From Rhodospirillaceae bacterium (GTDB taxonomy: Bacteria > Pseudomonadota > Alphaproteobacteria > SP197), in the NCBI GenBank assembly GCA_018700655.1, contig JABIUG010000342.1:1-12503 (forward strand): a stretch of 12,503 nt of DNA, written 5' to 3'. The position numbers and the translations under genes are program-made. Shown here in pieces: positions 1 to 6,583 of this stretch (within the stretch, counting starts at the first letter, position 1; each line of letters starts with the position of its first letter). The notes beneath the pieces are model-generated. The model had not been told where the DNA came from, ran no database searches, and saw nothing but the letters and a program-made list of their open reading frames with translations.

Positions 1-65
1 AGACGCACTTCGGCCGCCCGAAAAAACCCAATAATCTGCTCGGGTGTATATCTCTTCCGGCTCAT
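1..65 (-). CDS. IS3-family transposase OrfA, N-terminal 21 residues (partial)
   Basis: The minus-strand frame opens with ATG at 65-63 and runs off the left edge. It reads MSRKRYTPEQIIGFFRAAEV and one further R. This is the characteristic start of IS3-family OrfA proteins (K-R-Y/F-T/S-x-E-Q-I-I-x-x-L/F-x-x-A-E), which form the helix-turn-helix DNA-binding half of the OrfAB transposase. GAGGAGG lies about 8-14 bases upstream of the ATG. Integrity of the element cannot be judged from 21 residues. Confidence 0.75.
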   Translation of the reverse strand, partial: MSRKRYTPEQIIGFFRAAEVR

Positions 66-123
66 CTCTTAATCCTCCTCTGGAGTTCAGATTAGCCGGA
101 CTCTCTCATTCTGCCTGGACCAG

Positions 124-141
124 TTTTAGGGGAGCAGGTCA
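124..141. repeat. Terminal inverted repeat of the IS3-family element
   Basis: TTTTAGGGGAGCAGGTCA on the plus strand, the mirror of TGACCTGCTCCCC, typical of IS3-family (IS407-like) outer ends. It marks the junction between element and host DNA at about 141/142. Confidence 0.6.
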
Positions 142-199
142 ACGGCGTTACAGCAAACTCGTAAGGTTAAAGAACCGCTCTCATGTCAGCCTCATGTTC

Positions 200-219
200 A
201 CAGTCTGAAAGTGGACTGT
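200..219. repeat. Short inverted repeat ACAGTC-N8-GACTGT
   Basis: ACAGTC at 200-205 is mirrored exactly by GACTGT at 214-219. It could be a protein-binding site or a small hairpin. Six base pairs can easily arise by chance. Confidence 0.3.
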
Positions 220-251
220 TCGCATTCGATTGCGCCCACACCGCACCTGTT

Positions 252-320
252 GGAACGGATCATGTCCACACGGAAACGCCCCGTGTTTCCGTGTGGACAT
301 GTGAATCCGTTCCATTTTTT
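252..320 (+). terminator. Long hairpin followed by T6, terminator-like
   Basis: GGAACGGAT (252-260) and the adjoining 17 bases at 261-277 pair with 285-301 and ATCCGTTCC (305-313). That gives 17 uninterrupted base pairs next to a 7-base loop, a 3-base bulge (TGA, 302-304), then 9 more pairs. Six T follow at 315-320. The layout fits an intrinsic terminator acting on rightward transcription, perhaps shielding the gene at 421 from read-through out of the IS, or an attenuator in its leader. The stem is longer than most terminators, so a palindromic mobile repeat that happens to precede a T-run is the alternative. Confidence 0.55.
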
Positions 321-325
321 GGAGT

Positions 326-389
326 TAGAGCAACTTCACAGGATCACCCGCAATCACAAAGCGATTTCGTGTAATCCTGATTTGCTCTA
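326..389. repeat. TAGAGC-flanked intergenic palindrome
   Basis: TAGAGCAA (326-333) pairs with TTGCTCTA (382-389), then CAGGAT (339-344) with ATCCTG, and at the centre CAC-AAA with TTTCGTG with one bulge. The nested arms give a 64-base cruciform-like unit. Its TAGAGC ends recur in other gene-free parts of this window (6353, 6428, 7990). It resembles the small palindromic intergenic repeats common in alphaproteobacterial genomes, but I cannot name a catalogued family. Confidence 0.55.
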
Positions 390-420
390 TCAAATTCGCA
401 CTGCCCGCCTGAAACAACGG

Positions 421-2319
421 ATGTCGCACATGACCGAACATCGCCTCACCCCGCTTCTTCGCCCACGCTCCATCGCCGTCGTGGGTGCGTCCCAGCGCGA
501 AGGCAGTGCCGGGCACGGCATGGTCGCGGGCCTGATCAACAGCGGGTATGGCGGCAAGATCTATCCGGTCAATCCGCGCTATGAAGAGATCCAGGGTCTG
601 ACCTGTTACGGTTCGCTGCATGACCTTCCCGAAGCGGTCGATCTGGCGGTTCTGGGGGTCAACAGCACCTTTCTGGAGCAGCAACTCGACGACGCTGTGG
701 CGACCGGCGCGCGCTCGGCGACGATCTTCGACACGTGCTACCTCGATGGCGAAAGCGACCGCGGTCTGCTTTCCCGGCTGAAGGCCAAGTCGCGTGAGGC
801 GGACCTGCCGGTCTGCGGCGGCAACGGCATGGGTTATCTCAACATGGCCGATCGTATCCCGGTCACGATCTACGATGCCTCCGACAAGATGCAAACCGGC
901 GGCAATGTCACCTTCATCACCCATTCGGGTACGGTCTTCAGCGAGATCGGGCTCAACGACTTTCGTTATTCCTGCAACCTGATCGTCTCGAGCGGCCAGG
1001 AGATCAACGGTACCGTTGCCGATTACATGGACTATGCGCTCGACATGCCCTCGACCCGGGTGATCGCACTCTTCATGGAAGAAGCCCGCGACCCCGACGG
1101 ATTCGTGGCGGCGCTCGCCAAGGCTCAGGAGCGTGACATTCCCATGGTTGCCATGAAGGTCGGCAACAGCGAGATGGGCGAGCGTTTTGCCAAGGTCCAC
1201 TCCGATGCCGACACCGGCAACGAACACGCCTATCAGGCCGTGTTTGACCAGTTTGGCGTGATGCGCGTGGGCAGCCTGGACGAGATGGCGAACCTGCTGA
1301 CCCTGCTCTCCCACGACCGTCAGCCAGCCAAAGGAGGCCTGGGCGTGGTGCTCGATTCCGGGGGTGAACGTGAAATGCTGGTCGACCTGGCAAATGAGAT
1401 CGGCGTTCCCTTCGCCAACATCAACAGCCAGACCGCAGCCGGTATCCGCCCTCATCTCCACCACGCGCTGGAACCGGTCAACCCGCTCGATGCCTGGGGC
1501 ACGGCCGCCAACTATGAAGACAGCTTTGAAGGTTACTTCGGCGCCGTGGCCGGTGACCCCGATGTTGCGATGGTGACCTTTTGCGGCGACTTCCAGTGGA
1601 ACCCCACGACCGAACACGGCTATGCCAAGGCTCTGGTTGCGACGCTGGCGCGCACCGACAAGCCGATTGCCGCGCTGATCAACACACCGATGTCAGGCAT
1701 CATGACCGCGGGCAAGGCCCTGACCGACGATGGTGTTCTGGCCCTGTGTGGAACACGCGAAGGCCTGTTCGCCATTCGCCATGCCCTTGCCTGGCGCGAC
1801 CGCGGCAAGGACCGGAACGGTGGCGCACCAGTCGTGGCCGACCCCGGGATTGTCGCGCGTCTGCGTTCCCTGCTCGACACCACGACAACATTCGATGCCG
1901 AAGCATCCAAGGCCTTGCTGGGCGAATTCGGGATCGAGACTGCGACCGATGCCGGAAGCCATGTCGTGAAGTTGGCTCTGTCGCTCATCACCGACCCGCA
2001 ATTTGGCCCGCTGATCGAAGTCAGAACCGCCGGGAACTACGGCAAGCTGCTCGATGAAACAGCCCACGGCCTGCCAGATATGTCGCTAGAGCAGGCCGAA
2101 AAGCTGATCGACCGGCTGATGATCAACCGTATGCTGCGCAACAGCGATGGCTGGCCCAATGCCGAACATGCAGCCTTTTGCGAGCTTTTGGCGCGCTTTT
2201 CAGGCATTGCAGCCCAGCTTTCCGATTTGGTAAGCACGATCGACCTGGGGCCGGTGCATGTGACCGACAATCGTGCGGTAGCCTCGGGGGTCCGGGTTCG
2301 CCGCCTCAAAGACGCGTGA
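421..2319 (+). CDS. ADP-forming acyl-CoA synthetase-like protein with shortened ATP-grasp part
   Basis: This 632-residue cytosolic protein has the domain order of the NDP-forming acyl-CoA synthetase (ACD) superfamily. A CoA-binding Rossmann domain begins at about residue 8 (LLRPRSIAVVGASQREG). Two succinyl-CoA-ligase-type flavodoxin-like domains follow at about 155-460, then an ATP-grasp-like tail from about 480. In the family a phospho-histidine sits in an SHTGALAG loop; here the aligned loop is VHSDADTG, so His260 is kept but the loop is changed. In the tail, the start (EASKALLGEFGIETA) and end (LITDPQFGPLI; later DLGPVHVTD) are recognisable. However, roughly 80 residues normally between them, which carry the nucleotide-binding lysine and lid, appear to be missing in frame. 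Intact enzymes convert acyl-CoA, ADP and phosphate to acid, CoA and ATP, or the reverse; this one may be inactive or may bind CoA only. ATG 421 is preferred over the longer frame because family similarity begins just after it; ATG 430 is the alternative. The ribosome site is weak at both. Confidence 0.8.
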   Translation: MSHMTEHRLTPLLRPRSIAVVGASQREGSAGHGMVAGLINSGYGGKIYPVNPRYEEIQGLTCYGSLHDLPEAVDLAVLGVNSTFLEQQLDDAVATGARSATIFDTCYLDGESDRGLLSRLKAKSREADLPVCGGNGMGYLNMADRIPVTIYDASDKMQTGGNVTFITHSGTVFSEIGLNDFRYSCNLIVSSGQEINGTVADYMDYALDMPSTRVIALFMEEARDPDGFVAALAKAQERDIPMVAMKVGNSEMGERFAKVHSDADTGNEHAYQAVFDQFGVMRVGSLDEMANLLTLLSHDRQPAKGGLGVVLDSGGEREMLVDLANEIGVPFANINSQTAAGIRPHLHHALEPVNPLDAWGTAANYEDSFEGYFGAVAGDPDVAMVTFCGDFQWNPTTEHGYAKALVATLARTDKPIAALINTPMSGIMTAGKALTDDGVLALCGTREGLFAIRHALAWRDRGKDRNGGAPVVADPGIVARLRSLLDTTTTFDAEASKALLGEFGIETATDAGSHVVKLALSLITDPQFGPLIEVRTAGNYGKLLDETAHGLPDMSLEQAEKLIDRLMINRMLRNSDGWPNAEHAAFCELLARFSGIAAQLSDLVSTIDLGPVHVTDNRAVASGVRVRRLKDA

Positions 2320-2338
2320 AGTCGGTCGCCACCGACTT
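2319..2338 (+). terminator. Hairpin at the stop codon, between the first two genes
   Basis: AAGTCGGT (2319-2326) and ACCGACTT (2331-2338) are a perfect 8-bp stem with a 4-base loop. The stem begins at the last base of the stop codon. Only TTTC follows, so it is at best a leaky terminator. An RNA-stabilising or attenuating element inside a two-gene transcript is equally possible. Confidence 0.4.
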
Positions 2339-2399
2339 TCCTGCAAACAACCGATGCCCGCATAGTTCGAAGCTGCAGGCATAGAAGGAAGAACAGCGC

Positions 2400-3527
2400 A
2401 TGGCCCTGATGGGATTGACGGAATTCAAGCGACGCCTCTCAGCCAGACAGCTCACGCGGCGTCAGGTCAACGAGGTGCTTGCATCTGTTGGTGTCGTCAC
2501 ACTGGGCGTGCCCTTGACGACCGTCAACGCACGTGCGGCCGGTTCTGTTCAGGTCTTCACCTGGGCCAGTTATAAAGTACCCGAGCTGCGCCCCGGCTTC
2601 GATGCAACCTATGGCCAGGCGCCCGGTTACCTGCTTTTTGCCGACAACGACGAAGCCTTCGAAAAAGTCCGGTCCGGTTACCGGCCAAGCATCGTGCAGC
2701 CCACGACCTATATGGTCGGTCGTTGGCGCGAAGCCGGTTTGCTGAAACCGATCGCGGTCGCACAGTTGGAAAACTACAACGATATCTTCCCGCAGCTCAC
2801 TTCGATCGCTGCATTACGGGATGGTAGCGACGTGTTCGGCGTGCCGTTTTCCTGGGGCAACAGTTCGGTGCTCTATCGCAAGGACCTGGCTCCCGAATAC
2901 GTCGGCAACGAGAGCTGGACGATTCTGTGGGACGAAATCCATGCCGGTCGCCTGGCCCAACGTGATTCGATGGATGCGGTGGTTCTGCAGGCTGCCCTGA
3001 TCCTTGGCATCGACGACCCCTACCACATGGGTGACGAAGAACTTGAATCCGTGCGGGCCAAGCTCGTGGAACAGCGCGAATTGCTGTCCTACTACTGGAT
3101 CAGTCAGTCAGACGTCGAACAATCGATCGCGTCTGGCGAAATCGTCGCCGCCTATGCCTGGAACCATGCTTATGCCTCGCTCAAGAAGCAGGGTATCGAC
3201 GTCGGCTACATGATCCCCAGAGAGGGCATTCTGACCTGGGTCGACTGTACCTGTCTGATCGCCGACGGACCGGGCAGCGAGGACGAAGCCTATGCCTATC
3301 TCGACGCCGGGATTTCTGCCGAGGCCGGCACCTACATGATCGAGGAATACGGATACGGCTCTGCCAATGCCAAAGCCTTTGAAACCGCCAACCCGGAACT
3401 GCTGACGGAACTTGGCATCGAGAACCCAACTCGGTTGATGGAAATGGGCGAGTTTTTCGACGACTGGGATCCAAGCGTGCGTAAGAAGGCCACGCTGATG
3501 TTCGAAGAAATAAAAGCTGGTTTCTAG
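2400..3527 (+). CDS. PotD-type extracellular substrate-binding protein (polyamine-like ligand), Tat-like signal
   Basis: This 375-residue protein is probably periplasmic and belongs to the spermidine/putrescine-binding family (bacterial extracellular solute-binding, PotD/PotF type). The N-terminus has LTRRQVNEVLASVG followed by a hydrophobic stretch and VNARAAG, resembling a twin-arginine signal cleaved near residue 47. The mature part starts with VQVFTWASYKVPELRPGFDA, the usual first strand of this family. Further markers are VPFSWGNSSVLY (about 148-159), IVAAYAWNHAY (about 249-259) and REGILTWVDC (about 274-283). They align with positions that in PotD/PotF line the polyamine site, including an acidic residue and tryptophan. 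The start is supported by AGAAGGAAGA 7-16 bases upstream. It lies 80 bases after the CoA-synthetase-like gene, with a hairpin between, so a shared transcript is possible. No permease or ATPase gene is nearby, so its transporter is elsewhere or it works as an orphan receptor. The ligand is inferred from family only. Confidence 0.85.
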   Translation: MALMGLTEFKRRLSARQLTRRQVNEVLASVGVVTLGVPLTTVNARAAGSVQVFTWASYKVPELRPGFDATYGQAPGYLLFADNDEAFEKVRSGYRPSIVQPTTYMVGRWREAGLLKPIAVAQLENYNDIFPQLTSIAALRDGSDVFGVPFSWGNSSVLYRKDLAPEYVGNESWTILWDEIHAGRLAQRDSMDAVVLQAALILGIDDPYHMGDEELESVRAKLVEQRELLSYYWISQSDVEQSIASGEIVAAYAWNHAYASLKKQGIDVGYMIPREGILTWVDCTCLIADGPGSEDEAYAYLDAGISAEAGTYMIEEYGYGSANAKAFETANPELLTELGIENPTRLMEMGEFFDDWDPSVRKKATLMFEEIKAGF

Positions 3528-3757
3528 AAGACGATACTAAAGTAGATGTTGCGAGTGTGAAGTAGACCACTGTGCACGATGCGGACCTCGCCTAGAGTTT
3601 AATTGGAACGAGGCGGATGCGCATTCCAGCGCGCGAAACCGCAGACATCCCGCGAACCGCATTCGTTTCGTTCCGCCCCACCCTCATCTCCAGTTCGATT
3701 TGCTCGTTTGATTGACGCACAGTGACGTTCGGGCATGCTGTCGTCATGGTTGTCGCA
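3528..3757. other. Intergenic stretch with a large RNA-pairing inverted repeat
   Basis: No gene is supported here. The main feature is the inverted repeat at 3605-3674, listed separately. CTAGAGTTTAATTGG at 3591-3605 may be a variant of the TAGAGC ends seen elsewhere. The promoter of the TraB-family gene probably lies between the repeat and 3758, but no clear -35/-10 pair is visible. Confidence 0.45.
3605..3674. repeat. 17-base inverted repeat, fully paired as RNA with three G-U pairs
   Basis: GGAACGAGGCGGATGCG (3605-3621) faces CGCATTCGTTTCGTTCC (3658-3674). At the DNA level 14 of 17 positions match. The three exceptions are G opposite T, which are wobble pairs in a plus-strand RNA, so the RNA stem is continuous. 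The 36-base loop contains a further CGCG/CGCG stem. No T-run follows. It could be the 3' structure of the binding-protein transcript or a palindromic repeat unit. Confidence 0.5.
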
Positions 3758-4666
3758 ATGCTCCGCTCCCTCTTGCCGAACCGGTTACACCTTGCCGCAT
3801 TTCTTGCGGTTCTGGTTGTGGGGACCGCGATTTCGGCGCAGGCCGAAACGGTCGACACAGCGCTGCTGTGGCACCTTGACCCATCCGGTGCGACAGAACC
3901 CAGCTACCTTCTGGGCACCATGCATGTCAGCGATCCCCGGGTACTTGATGTTCCCCAACCCGTTCTCGATGCGCTGGATCAATCACACACGGCGGTCTTC
4001 GAACTGATCACCGACGGTAAAGTCACAGCGAGCCTGGCCTCGGCGATGATGATCAGCGATGGGCGTACCCTCGAGGACATCGTCGGCGTTGAGTTGTTTT
4101 CCAGGGTCAAGAACACGGCCCAGCCCTATGGCTTCATTCCATCTGTCTTGAAGATGTTCAAACCGTGGGCTGTTTTCACGATCCTGTCGTCACCCGTGGA
4201 TGAGGTCTTCCGACAGGCGCGCGGACAACCCTCGCTCGACCAGTGGCTCCAGGACCGCGCCCTTTCCTCAGGCAAGACCCTTCTCGCCCTGGAGACCTTC
4301 GAGGAACAACTGGCAGTTTTCGAGGGGATCAGCGAGGCCGATCAAATCAGCATTCTGCGAGAGGTCGTCGACTACAAGGCCGAGATCGATCAGCAGTATG
4401 AGAGGATGCTGCAAAGTTACGTCGCACGGGATCTCCAGACGCTTTACGAAGAAGCGAAGGCAGAAGACATCGGGGACCAGGGCCTCGCTGACCGTTTCAA
4501 CCAGCACGTGCTTCTCGGGCGCAACGACATCATGGCCGAACGCATGCTTCCGCTGGTCACCCAGGGCGGTTTTTTCGTCGCGGTGGGCGCGGCGCACCTG
4601 CCGGGTGACAACGGTTTGTTGGAGCAGATGCGCGCACAGGGTTTCACGGTTACACCGATCTACTGA
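3758..4666 (+). CDS. TraB/GumN-family protein, exported
   Basis: This 302-residue protein belongs to the TraB/GumN family (TIKI-like fold), whose members are putative metal-dependent proteases; the bacterial role is mostly unknown. The N-terminus (residues 5-29) is a signal peptide with a hydrophobic core AAFLAVLVVG and a likely cut after AISAQA. The family hallmarks are both present: LLGTMH with His56 after a WHLDPSG strand, and a C-terminal VGAAHLPGDNGLL (GAAH, 277-280). In TIKI-type enzymes these paired GxxH motifs bind the metal. Length is normal. The start is uncertain: the frame is open from a GTG at 3722, with ATG at 3746 and 3758. I chose 3758 because it puts positively charged MLRSLLPNR directly before the hydrophobic core; none has a good ribosome site. 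It is a single gene, convergent with the regulator that follows. Confidence 0.8.
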   Translation: MLRSLLPNRLHLAAFLAVLVVGTAISAQAETVDTALLWHLDPSGATEPSYLLGTMHVSDPRVLDVPQPVLDALDQSHTAVFELITDGKVTASLASAMMISDGRTLEDIVGVELFSRVKNTAQPYGFIPSVLKMFKPWAVFTILSSPVDEVFRQARGQPSLDQWLQDRALSSGKTLLALETFEEQLAVFEGISEADQISILREVVDYKAEIDQQYERMLQSYVARDLQTLYEEAKAEDIGDQGLADRFNQHVLLGRNDIMAERMLPLVTQGGFFVAVGAAHLPGDNGLLEQMRAQGFTVTPIY

Positions 4667-4932
4667 AACTCCGCGCGCCAGAGGCCCGTCAGTCAAGCAG
4701 GGCAGCCCCCTGGAAACGGCAAAACCAGATAGAGCGCCAGAGCCAGCGATGGTCCGAGGGGACGCTCCGCGCCGCGACCGGCACGCCGACAGACGAGGGC
4801 GAAAACGGAAATAGTGACTTTGTCGATTCCCTGTTCCTGACGAACGGCACGAATGACGGATTCGACGATGAAATGTGCTGGCGTACGCGCGATGTTCTGG
4901 CTGCGGCAGCAGGTGGTTGCCCCTGATAGGCT
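4667..4932. other. Gene-free stretch between convergent genes
   Basis: No coding region is supported on either strand. A minus frame continues through it from inside the regulator gene, but its product is arginine- and serine-rich with no family character. The frames that precede the next stop codons look random. A short minus-strand hydrophobic run (about 4690-4740) might be the decayed end of a membrane protein, but this is too weak to call. No strong bidirectional terminator is visible. Confidence 0.4.
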
Positions 4933-6318
4933 TCAGGAAACAGCGCTGTCTTCGCCCCAGCCCTGCATCTTGCGGTAGATCGTCGAGGGACTGATCTGGA
5001 GCAGGGCCGCGGCGCGGGGAACATGGCCGTCGCAGGCATCCAGTGCCGCCTGGATGGCGTCGCGTTCGATATCGTGGAGCGGTCTGGTCGTCCCTTCACT
5101 GGTCCGAATCTTGACCGGGTCATTTGCCGGCACTGGCAGCATGTCGGCGTTCATCCCGACCGGAAGCATGTCTGCCGTAGCGATCCCGCCGTCGTTCAGC
5201 ACCACGACATTGCGCACGACATTTTCCAGTTCCCTGACATTGCCGGGCCAGGAATATTCACGCAAATGGGCACGGGCGTCAGCGTCAAAACCACGGAATG
5301 ATCGTTCCTCGGCGCGGGAAATTCCGCTCAGCAGGTGCTCGGCAATTTCGATCACGTCCTCTTCGCGCTGGCGCAGCGGCGGCAGGTGGATCGGTATGAC
5401 ATGAAGCCTGTAGTAGAGGTCGGCACGGAACCGTCCGGCCTCGATCTCGGCCGGCGGGTCACGGTTGGTCGCGCAGACAAAGCGGACATCGACCGTGAGC
5501 GGTTCGCTGCTGCCGACCGGTTGAAACAGCCCGGTCTGGACGAAGCGCAACAGCTTGGCCTGGAGATCAGGCGCCATGTCGCAAATTTCGTCAAGAAACA
5601 GGGTTCCTCCATCAGCCATCGCCGCCGCGCCCACGCGGTTCGCGACCGCGCCGGTAAAGGCGCCCTTCACATGACCGAAGATCTCGCTTTCAAGCAGGTT
5701 GTACGGGATTGCGGCACAGTTGATCGCAACCAGCCGTTTCTTTGCCCGCGGGCTCAGCGCATGGATCGCTTCTGCGCACAATTCCTTGCCGGTGCCACTC
5801 TCGCCGGTGACAAAAACCGAAGCAGTGCTGGGCGCCGCACGCTCGATCAGCCGATAGATGTCCTGCATCACAAGGGATGAACCGACAAACCCGGCAAAGG
5901 CGCCATGGCGTTTGGGCGTCATATCGTCGACCAGGCGTCGCAGTGAGCGTCGCTCGATCGCGTTCATCAGGGTGACCGTCAGCCGGTCGTTGCTGAACGG
6001 CTTGACCAGGAAGTCATAGGCTCCGTCACGCATCGCCTCGACCGCGGTGCTGACCGATCCGTGCGCCGTGATGATCACGACCTCGCTGGAAAGGTTGCGT
6101 TCGCGGATCCAGCGCAGAATATCGAGGCCGTCCATATCGGGCAGACGCAGATCCAGCAGAATCGCATCGGGTTCCTGGCGTTCAATGGCGGCCAAGGCGT
6201 CCTCACCGCAATCCACGGTTTCGAGATCAATATCCTCGAAACGCAGGTATTCTTGGTAGACCCGGGCCAGCGGCGGCGTATCCTCGACCAGTAGGACGCG
6301 AGGGCGTGTTTCGCTCAT
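4933..6318 (-). CDS. LuxO/NtrC-type sigma-54-dependent response regulator
   Basis: This 461-residue cytosolic transcription activator has three parts. The receiver domain (residues 5-120) has the acidic pair E12/D13, phospho-acceptor D56 in LLDLRLPDMDG, T84 and K106. The sigma-54 AAA+ domain (about 143-372) has Walker A GESGTGKE (172-179), the sigma-54 contact loop GAFTGA (219-224), Walker B GGTLFLDE, an arginine-finger region FRADLYYRLHVIPIHLPPLR and WPGNVRELEN. A Fis-type helix-turn-helix follows at 415-455. The receiver, the DLYYRLHVIPIHLPPLR segment and the C-terminal SPSTIYRKMQGW closely resemble LuxO, the quorum-sensing regulator of vibrios, so a LuxO-like subfamily is likely; its targets are unknown. 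All catalytic motifs are intact. The partner kinase or phosphotransfer protein is not in the window. ATG 6318 is preferred; a GTG at 6327 is an in-frame alternative. A 9-residue near-repeat containing ADMLPV occurs twice in the linker (382-396). Confidence 0.92.
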   Translation of the reverse strand: MSETRPRVLLVEDTPPLARVYQEYLRFEDIDLETVDCGEDALAAIERQEPDAILLDLRLPDMDGLDILRWIRERNLSSEVVIITAHGSVSTAVEAMRDGAYDFLVKPFSNDRLTVTLMNAIERRSLRRLVDDMTPKRHGAFAGFVGSSLVMQDIYRLIERAAPSTASVFVTGESGTGKELCAEAIHALSPRAKKRLVAINCAAIPYNLLESEIFGHVKGAFTGAVANRVGAAAMADGGTLFLDEICDMAPDLQAKLLRFVQTGLFQPVGSSEPLTVDVRFVCATNRDPPAEIEAGRFRADLYYRLHVIPIHLPPLRQREEDVIEIAEHLLSGISRAEERSFRGFDADARAHLREYSWPGNVRELENVVRNVVVLNDGGIATADMLPVGMNADMLPVPANDPVKIRTSEGTTRPLHDIERDAIQAALDACDGHVPRAAALLQISPSTIYRKMQGWGEDSAVS

Positions 6319-6583
6319 GGGATTCACAACGTTGAATGGTTAAATGCGAACCTAGAGCGAATTGTGACCCGATGGAACCAGGTTGTGGATCGATGGGTTC
6401 ACGCAAATCACCTTTGCATCATGGAGTTAGAGCCGTTTTTGGTCGCTGCCCGGCTCGCGAGCCGATCCGGGCAAGCGGGGATTTCCCTCTATGAAAATAG
6501 GCGAAAAAACCTGATCATCGGGCGTAGGAAACAGTTCATGGGCGCGTGCAAGGCTCGGATAGGGGAAAAAGGTCCGAACCGTC
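6319..6583. promoter_or_regulatory. Divergent promoter region of the regulator and the ECF operon
   Basis: These 265 bases separate two divergently transcribed regulatory genes, so promoters for both must lie here. Visible structure: an imperfect inverted repeat at 6364-6402 (GTGACCCGAT facing ATCGATGGGTTCAC), TAGAGC at 6353 and 6428 bracketing it, and a perfect 14-base palindrome at 6451-6464. Several GGAA-containing candidates for an ECF -35 element exist (6374, 6527), but none has a convincing matching -10, so no promoter is assigned. Confidence 0.5.
6451..6464. promoter_or_regulatory. Perfect 14-base palindrome, candidate operator
   Basis: CGGCTCGCGAGCCG is its own reverse complement and lies between two divergent regulatory genes. 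It is embedded in a second inverted repeat, GCCCGG (6448-6453) with CCGGGC (6467-6472), so it could also form a hairpin. Which protein would bind is unknown. Confidence 0.35.

Larger units (their letters stand above)
1..141 (-). mobile_element. End of an IS3-family insertion sequence (partial)
   Basis: Read on the minus strand, the block begins at 141 with TGACCTGCTCCCCTAAAA (141-124), which resembles the terminal inverted repeats of the IS407/IS1400-type branch of the IS3 family. About 75 bases further in, an orfA-type reading frame starts after a strong purine-rich ribosome site. Only this end lies in the window; the rest of orfA, orfB and the other terminus lie to the left. No target duplication can be judged without the other end. 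The family assignment is a recognition of end plus OrfA start, not a search result. Confidence 0.75.
142..420. other. Gene-free stretch with three successive palindromes
   Basis: Between the IS end and the first gene there is no convincing coding region. A plus frame stays open from 211 into the CoA-synthetase gene, but it crosses two large palindromes and its product has no family character before residue 71. The stretch holds a short inverted repeat (200-219), a long hairpin with T-run (252-320) and a TAGAGC-flanked palindrome (326-389), each listed separately. The promoter of the downstream gene should lie here, but no -35/-10 pair stands out. Confidence 0.6.

Noticed and set aside
211..420. 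N-terminal extension of the CoA-synthetase frame back to 211
   Set aside because: It runs through two long palindromes and encodes nothing like the family; similarity begins at 421-430.
325..1617. A 430-codon open frame on the minus strand, opposite the CoA-synthetase gene
   Set aside because: Its product is rich in His, Arg and Val without any family motif, while the plus strand carries clear domains. It is a codon-bias shadow.
4690..4740. Minus-strand hydrophobic run that might be the tail of a lost membrane protein
   Set aside because: Only about 15 residues, no start, no family resemblance.
4689..5123. Minus-strand frame of 144 codons overlapping the end of the regulator gene
   Set aside because: Low-complexity Arg/Ser/Pro product overlapping a confident gene in another frame.
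6364..6402. EcfG-type stress promoter (GGAAC then CGTT) near GGAACC at 6374
   Set aside because: The spacing is 18 and the second element is only GTTC, so the match is no better than chance.
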